From the NCBI GenBank assembly GCA_036012865.1, contig DASCQC010000023.1:1-47177 (forward strand): 47,177 bases of DNA. Direction: 5' to 3'. Both the position numbers and the translations under genes were made by a program. Shown here one piece after another: positions 42,950 to 47,177 of the stretch; position 1 is the first letter of the stretch, and each line of letters begins with the position of its first letter. The notes beneath the pieces were generated by a model that ran no database searches, was not told the origin of the DNA, and was given only the letters and a program-made list of their open reading frames with translations. Source of the DNA: DASCQC01 sp036012865. Lineage in GTDB: Bacteria; Pseudomonadota; Gammaproteobacteria; Comchoanobacterales; Comchoanobacteraceae.

Positions 42950-43669
42950 TTAACCAAAGAACATTCCTCCATTCACATGAACCGTTTGACCTGTAATATA
43001 GCCAGCAGATTCAGATGCCATAAACAAAACAACTTTTGCAACATCACTCACAGTTCCCGTTCGATTCATGGGAATTCTATCTAACATCACAGTTCTTTCA
43101 CGCTCAGACATAGACTGTGTCATATCCGTTTCAATGAAACCTGGCGCAATAACATTAGAGGTGACCCCTCTTCGTGAAACCTCTAGTGCAACACTTCGAT
43201 TAAAACCCAAAAGTGCGGATTTACTTGCCGAATAATTGACCTGGCCTGGGTTACCAGTAAACGCCACCACAGATGAGACATGTATCATTCGGCCCCAACG
43301 CTGACGACACATATGTTTAGCAGCGATTTGTGATAACTTAAACGTTGATTTCAAATTAACATTCATCACTTCATCCCATGCCTCACTCTTCATTCTTAAT
43401 AAAAGAGCATCCCTTGTTATTCCGACATTATTAACCAATATATCTGGCAGGCCTTTTTCCGATGCTTGACTAATAAAGTCTTTGACGCTATCAGCCTCTG
43501 CAGCATCGTAGTGCAATGCATCAACTTTTCCTGGTATTTGTTGAATAGCTGACAGTCCTTTTTCGGAGGTTGCTGTTCCCAATACATGATAACCCTCCGC
43601 TGCAAATAATTCAGCAATCCCATAACCAATACCTCTACTGGCACCTGTCACCCAAACGACTCTACTCAT
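42950..43669 (-). CDS. fabG: 3-oxoacyl-ACP reductase
   Basis: NADPH-dependent short-chain dehydrogenase of 239 residues: VTGASRGIGYG, NNVGITRDALLLRM, the Ser-Tyr-Lys triad (HVSSVV, then VNYSASKSALLG) and PGFIETDMT. The ATG at 43669 forms an ATGA overlap with the fabH stop and has GGAGG upstream. An ORF start at 43705 falls inside fabH. fabD would normally lie between fabH and fabG but is not here. Confidence 0.96.
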   Translation of the reverse strand: MSRVVWVTGASRGIGYGIAELFAAEGYHVLGTATSEKGLSAIQQIPGKVDALHYDAAEADSVKDFISQASEKGLPDILVNNVGITRDALLLRMKSEAWDEVMNVNLKSTFKLSQIAAKHMCRQRWGRMIHVSSVVAFTGNPGQVNYSASKSALLGFNRSVALEVSRRGVTSNVIAPGFIETDMTQSMSERERTVMLDRIPMNRTGTVSDVAKVVLFMASESAGYITGQTVHVNGGMFFG

Positions 43670-44637
43670 GCAACAACCTCCACATGATCTATTTTTAGCA
43701 AACACCCTCCGCAGGTGAACCCAGCTCCAAAAGCAACCATCATCACAAGATCCCCCTTTCTCATACCAGAACCCTGAGAAAGATGATGATGTAATGCAAG
43801 AGGGATAGAAGCACTTGAGGTATTTGCATGCTGATCAATGGTGGCAATCCACTTGTCCACTCCTAACTGATAATGCTTCTCAAGCGCCTGAATAATCCTA
43901 ACATTAGCTTGATGTGGCAACATCCAATTAATGTCTTCAATCTCAAGTGACGATTTCTCGAGCAAATTTTTGATAACCAATTTAAACGCAGCTATGGCGT
44001 GTTTAAAAACTTCACGGCCTTTCATTTCAATATAAAAAGGGTCCTGATTAATGATACCCCGTGTTCTTAACAAATCAGTACAACCATATGAGTTCAAAAA
44101 CGTATTGACAACACCAGGATCATCCTGTTTTTTTAATAAAAACCCACCAGCTCCATCCCCGAATAAAATAGACGTTGACCGATCATTCCAATTAACCATC
44201 TTGCTCATCACCTCACTGCCAATAACTAAAGCGTATTGATGACCTTCATTTTTCATCATTAAATCTGCCACATGCACAGCATAAACCATGCCTGAACAAG
44301 CTGAATTAATATCAAAAGCAATAGCATTATTAGCCTGAATAGCCTCTTGAACAAATGAAGCACAACCAGGCATTAACAGCCCAGCAGAACACGTAGCTAC
44401 AATAATAACGCCAATTTTATCAACATTAATATTATTGTGTTTAATTAATTTATGAGCCACTTCTATCGCCATAAAAGCGGTCGTTTCAGTGTCATTGGCA
44501 ATATGGCGTTGTTTAATTCCTGTGCGCTCGTATATCCATTCATCGGACGAATCAATATTATCGGCAATACTCTGATTGGGCAGCACCTTTTCTGGCAAAT
44601 ACGATGCGACTGAAACAACCGCTGAATAACTGTTCAT
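43666..44637 (-). CDS. fabH: 3-oxoacyl-ACP synthase III
   Basis: Initiates fatty acid synthesis by condensing an acyl-CoA with malonyl-ACP. The 323 residues contain catalytic Cys114 in INSACSGMVYA, His in LPHQANVRI and Asn in HANTSSASIP (usually GNTS; here His-Ala-Asn-Thr). Starter preference cannot be read by eye; branched starters are plausible given the leucine dehydrogenase and E1/E2 genes at 15377-19318. Four-base overlaps join it to plsX and fabG. Confidence 0.96.
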   Translation of the reverse strand: MNSYSAVVSVASYLPEKVLPNQSIADNIDSSDEWIYERTGIKQRHIANDTETTAFMAIEVAHKLIKHNNINVDKIGVIIVATCSAGLLMPGCASFVQEAIQANNAIAFDINSACSGMVYAVHVADLMMKNEGHQYALVIGSEVMSKMVNWNDRSTSILFGDGAGGFLLKKQDDPGVVNTFLNSYGCTDLLRTRGIINQDPFYIEMKGREVFKHAIAAFKLVIKNLLEKSSLEIEDINWMLPHQANVRIIQALEKHYQLGVDKWIATIDQHANTSSASIPLALHHHLSQGSGMRKGDLVMMVAFGAGFTCGGCLLKIDHVEVVA

Positions 44638-45587
44638 ATAGTTTTTGATTGTCGGATATGACTGGCTATGTGCAAAATAGACTCGGTGAAAACAGATTGC
44701 TTAACCGAACCATGAGCCTTATAAACTTGTCCGTTTAAACCAAGAACCACACCATAGGTATATTTAGACCGTGAATACCGTTGCTTCAGCTTCTGAATTG
44801 CCGCCTTTAAATAGCTCATCATGAATCTCGCCACAAACGACTTGTCAAAAAGTTTAATTTGCTTATGCATAACGTATTCTGACGTCGCCTCAACCGTTTT
44901 AAGAAAAACATTGCCAGAAAAACCATCACAGACAACAATATCTACTTGCCCATTAAACACATCTTGAGGTTCTACAAAACCAAAAAAGTTAAGTGTCTTA
45001 TCAGATTGAATTAACTTGGCGGCATCTCGAACCAGTGAGTTTCCTTTACTTGCCTCATGGCCAATATTCAATAAGCCTACCGAGGGGTTTTTACTCATGC
45101 CGATATATTGAGCAGCATAACAAGCAAACTGATGTAACATTTCAGGAGAACAGTCTGCATTAGCACCTGAATCCAGCAAATAAACATCTCTCGACTTAGA
45201 GGGTAAAGTTGTCATAATGGCTGAACGTTGTTTTTTATTTTCGGCACCTAATATACAATGCCCCAGAGCAATCAAAGCCCCTGTATTACCTGCCGTTAAA
45301 AAGGCATCTGCCACTGAATCCTTAACCAAACCCAAACCATGTCCCATGGTTGAATTCTTTTTGCTGCGCATAACCTTAAGCGGATTCTCATCCATATCAA
45401 CCACTGAATCTGCGTACGCATATTCCAATCGATCTATTTTTTTAAATCTCGTAACATCTATTAATCGACTAACCAGTGCCGTGATTTTAAGATTTTTATC
45501 GCGCTTCAATGCATTGATACAACCCGGGAGACACACAGACGAACCACTGTCTCCACCAAAAAGATCAACCGCTATCCTTACGTTCAT
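44634..45587 (-). CDS. plsX: Phosphate acyltransferase PlsX
   Basis: Converts acyl-ACP to acyl-phosphate for PlsY. The 317 residues show RIAVDLFGGDSGSSVCLPG, MDENPLKVMRSKKNSTM, DAFLTAGNTGALIALG, LLNIGHEASKGNSLVRDA, VVCDGFSGNVFLKTVEA and a YGVVLGLNG segment near the C-terminus. DLFGGD replaces the commoner DAMGGD. It follows rpmF by six bases in the conserved rpmF-plsX-fabH order. Confidence 0.96.
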   Translation of the reverse strand: MNVRIAVDLFGGDSGSSVCLPGCINALKRDKNLKITALVSRLIDVTRFKKIDRLEYAYADSVVDMDENPLKVMRSKKNSTMGHGLGLVKDSVADAFLTAGNTGALIALGHCILGAENKKQRSAIMTTLPSKSRDVYLLDSGANADCSPEMLHQFACYAAQYIGMSKNPSVGLLNIGHEASKGNSLVRDAAKLIQSDKTLNFFGFVEPQDVFNGQVDIVVCDGFSGNVFLKTVEATSEYVMHKQIKLFDKSFVARFMMSYLKAAIQKLKQRYSRSKYTYGVVLGLNGQVYKAHGSVKQSVFTESILHIASHIRQSKTI

Positions 45588-45593
45588 TGAATT

Positions 45594-45779
45594 TTACGAA
45601 TCTTGTTCTTGCTCTACCTTGATGGGTTTTCCTTTGTAAAAACCCCCACTAGTTACATGATGACGTCGATGACTCTCACCTGTATTGTGATCCATAGCAA
45701 TGACCGCGCTCTTAACTCGGTTATGAGCTCGCTTCATCTTAGTTTTTGATTTTGACTTCTTACTTTTAGCAACAGCCAT
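45594..45779 (-). CDS. rpmF: 50S ribosomal protein L32
   Basis: The 61-residue basic protein begins MAVAKSKKSKSKTKMKRAHN, matching the L32 N-terminus, and contains NTGESHRRHHVTSGGFYKGK. It has no zinc-binding cysteines, so it is the cysteine-free form common in gammaproteobacteria. GAGGTGA before the ATG is a strong ribosome site. The usual upstream partner yceD (DUF177) is missing here. Confidence 0.95.
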   Translation of the reverse strand: MAVAKSKKSKSKTKMKRAHNRVKSAVIAMDHNTGESHRRHHVTSGGFYKGKPIKVEQEQDS

Positions 45780-45857
45780 AATTTCACCTCAACTGTAATT
45801 TACAATCTTCTACTGACCCGCCAACACGTGTAAGCATAGGTGTAGAAAACAAACCTG

Positions 45858-45886
45858 ATCTTACAACATCTCAATTCTTCTATCAA
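45858..45886 (-). promoter_or_regulatory. Promoter of rpmF-plsX-fab operon
   Basis: On the minus strand TTGATA (45881-45886), 17 bases, TAAGAT (45858-45863). The leader to rpmF would be about 70 bases. Confidence 0.55.
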
Positions 45887-45929
45887 GTTATTTTGTAGAT
45901 AAATTATGCAAAAAAACCAATTAACTTCG

Positions 45930-45958
45930 TTTACTTAACCAATAAATATCTGCATACT
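45930..45958 (+). promoter_or_regulatory. Possible promoter of maf, near-leaderless
   Basis: TTTACT (45930-45935), 17 bases, CATACT (45953-45958). The start would fall within a base or two of the ATG at 45966, and no Shine-Dalgarno sequence is present, so the message may be leaderless. Confidence 0.3.
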
Positions 45959-45965
45959 ACTCCGT

Positions 45966-46577
45966 ATGAACACTCATAAAAAAGCTCCTCGTATCTTACT
46001 GGGCTCAGGATCAACAAGCCGCGCTCAACAACTTCACAACTTCAACATTCCGTTTGATCAACTATCCCCTAATATTAATGAATCACTCAATCCCCTTGAA
46101 TCTTGCGAGCAAGCTGTCAAAAGAATCTGTCAACTAAAGCAACAAGCCCTGATACCTCAATGCCAAAACATCCTTATATCTGCAGACCAAATGCTTGAAG
46201 TTAACCATCGTATATTAGGCAAACCTCATGACTCTTCCACAGCACTCGAACAACTCATGTTTTGTCAAGGAAAGAAAGGAAACTTCCATACATCGATGGA
46301 CGTATGGTGCAAAGACCTTCAACAATCATTTAAACACCACAGCATTACAACTGTACAATATAGAAACTTTTCAACTGAAGAAGCCAAACGATACATCTCC
46401 CTTGACCGCCCGGAAAAGTGTGCTGGAAGCATAAAAATAGAATCCTTAGGCATGTTACTCATGGCGTCGGTTACAGCTGATGATCCCAGCGCAATCATCG
46501 GGCTTCCCATGCTATCACTTTTTAAAACAATTAATTCAATCTACCCTCAATGGTGGCTGCAATACTCCTTTGACTAA
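45966..46577 (+). CDS. maf: Maf/YceF-family nucleotide pyrophosphatase (7-methyl-GTP type)
   Basis: The 203 residues carry the Maf signature: LLGSGSTSRAQQL (S-x-S-x-R, near 11-23), ISADQML (catalytic Asp), GKPHDSSTALEQL, TTVQYRNFSTEEAKRYI, and CAGSIKIESLG with IIGLPM. The family cleaves non-canonical or modified nucleoside triphosphates. Location next to and divergent from rpmF matches yceF of E. coli, which acts on 7-methyl-GTP. The usual family arginine/glutamate residues appear kept, so it is probably active. Confidence 0.9.
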   Translation: MNTHKKAPRILLGSGSTSRAQQLHNFNIPFDQLSPNINESLNPLESCEQAVKRICQLKQQALIPQCQNILISADQMLEVNHRILGKPHDSSTALEQLMFCQGKKGNFHTSMDVWCKDLQQSFKHHSITTVQYRNFSTEEAKRYISLDRPEKCAGSIKIESLGMLLMASVTADDPSAIIGLPMLSLFKTINSIYPQWWLQYSFD

Positions 46578-46692
46578 TAGCTAGCGAATGCTCTAACTGC
46601 TAGCAATCACTTCTTTGAATAACCTGGTTGTTACCTCAAAGGTTGAAACATATCTTGAACTAGAACCTCTGACCGCATTTAATCCTTCTTCC

Positions 46693-47177
46693 TCAAACTA
46701 GATTTAATTTTGCTAGATTAGTTGATTTGCGCTCATCTTCAAAAAATTCTTGATCTTTACGATCCGAATTTGAATGGGTAAAAAACCTAAAAAGGGTTTG
46801 TGGTAATTGAAAAAACATGCTCGATGAAGCATTATGTTTTTGATTCTTTTTCCATTGATCGTAATAATCTTTAATACAATAATGATCTGGCTTTATATTA
46901 TTCCTTACCTCTTCCTGATCCAACAATTTCAAAGCCACTTCTACCATTCCATTCTTACATGCCTCTATTAAGGCTTCATTATCAACCCCAAAAAAACCAT
47001 GGGCATGTGCCAGCTCTCTAACCTTTGGCTGCTCCAACAACTCCAACGCAACTTCTTTCAAACCCTTACAACAAGCATATTTTAATGCCAAATTATTATC
47101 CACATGCGCATTGTCCTTTACCGGATCCAACTTTAATAATTCCAAGGCTACTTCAGGCATACCCGTCAAACAAGCAC
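46693..47177 (-). CDS. Ankyrin-repeat-like protein, N-terminus beyond the window; candidate effector
   Basis: The frame is open to the right edge, so the start is missing. Three helix-turn-helix repeats are visible about 35-40 residues apart, with cores ACLTGMPEVALELL, YACCKGLKEVALELL and EACKNGMVEVALKLL, typical of ankyrin-like units. After the repeats come about 75 non-repeat residues with aromatic Phe-rich FFQLPQTLFRFF and an acidic-basic tail QEFFEDERKSTNLAKLNLV. The glutamate-rich patch about 15 residues from the end recalls the E-block of Dot/Icm effectors, a weak indication. Together with the RCC1 protein, this suggests host-directed factors. Confidence 0.75.
   Translation of the reverse strand, partial: ACLTGMPEVALELLKLDPVKDNAHVDNNLALKYACCKGLKEVALELLEQPKVRELAHAHGFFGVDNEALIEACKNGMVEVALKLLDQEEVRNNIKPDHYCIKDYYDQWKKNQKHNASSSMFFQLPQTLFRFFTHSNSDRKDQEFFEDERKSTNLAKLNLV

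Noticed and set aside
46578..46605. GCTAGC...GCTAGC inverted repeat after maf
   Set aside because: Six-base stem with a 13-base loop and no T-run; not a convincing terminator.

Overview
The window reads as about 47 kb of chromosome from an AT-rich gammaproteobacterium with a host-associated, probably intracellular life. The evidence for the class is gene order: gacA/uvrY-uvrC-pgsA followed by Gly-Cys-Leu tRNAs, rhodanese-grxC-secB divergent from gpmI-envC, minCDE, and rpmF-plsX-fabH-fabG-acpP-fabF-mltG-tmk-holB. The evidence for host association is a set of eukaryote-like or effector-like proteins: an RCC1-repeat protein with an F-box-like N-terminus, a truncated paralogue of it, an ankyrin-type protein cut by the right edge, and a charged protein ending in a nuclear-localisation-like basic cluster. 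A Legionellales-type bacterium (Legionella/Coxiella relatives) is my best guess; this is inference, since no marker gene here fixes the order.

Layout. 1-1.9 kb: RCC1 protein and its truncated paralogue. 1.9-5.0 kb: a three-gene polyamine-type operon (agmatinase-like, PLP decarboxylase, deoxyhypusine-synthase-like) with a good promoter, divergent from a saccharopine-dehydrogenase-like gene. 6.3-13.3 kb: a long minus-strand run of gacA, uvrC, a membrane protein, pgsA, three tRNAs, lolC, lolD and dapA. 13.3-19.3 kb: tRNA-Ser, then minCDE joined by overlaps or very short gaps to a leucine-dehydrogenase-like gene and an E1alpha/E1beta/E2 2-oxoacid dehydrogenase set. 19.3-20.5 kb: the basic-tailed orphan protein. 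20.5-24.4 kb: lpxK, msbA, secB, grxC and rhodanese on the minus strand. 24.4-30.9 kb: gpmI, envC, bioY, plsY, then convergent tsaD, then an acetyltransferase and hemW. 31-35.5 kb: an exported orphan protein, a LexA/CI-like regulator, trmB, mutY, yggX, tRNA-Phe and a small membrane protein. 35.6-37.7 kb: groES-groEL with a terminator and a sigma-32-like promoter. 37.8-41.4 kb: dapE, then holB, tmk and mltG. 41.4-45.8 kb: the fatty-acid/phospholipid operon with rpmF. 46-47.2 kb: a Maf-type pyrophosphatase and the ankyrin fragment.

How the parts work together. Most of the window is envelope and growth housekeeping: acyl chains (fab genes, acpP), phospholipid entry (plsX, plsY, pgsA), lipid A (lpxK, msbA), lipoprotein sorting (lolCD), peptidoglycan and division (minCDE, envC, mltG, dapA, dapE). 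The leucine dehydrogenase plus 2-oxoacid dehydrogenase could supply branched acyl-CoA starters that FabH would use. No complete new defence or mobile system is visible. The most novel material is the effector-like proteins (two of whose genes share a 14-bp promoter element), the deoxyhypusine-synthase-like polyamine operon, and a possible GacA/LetA box between gacA and minC.
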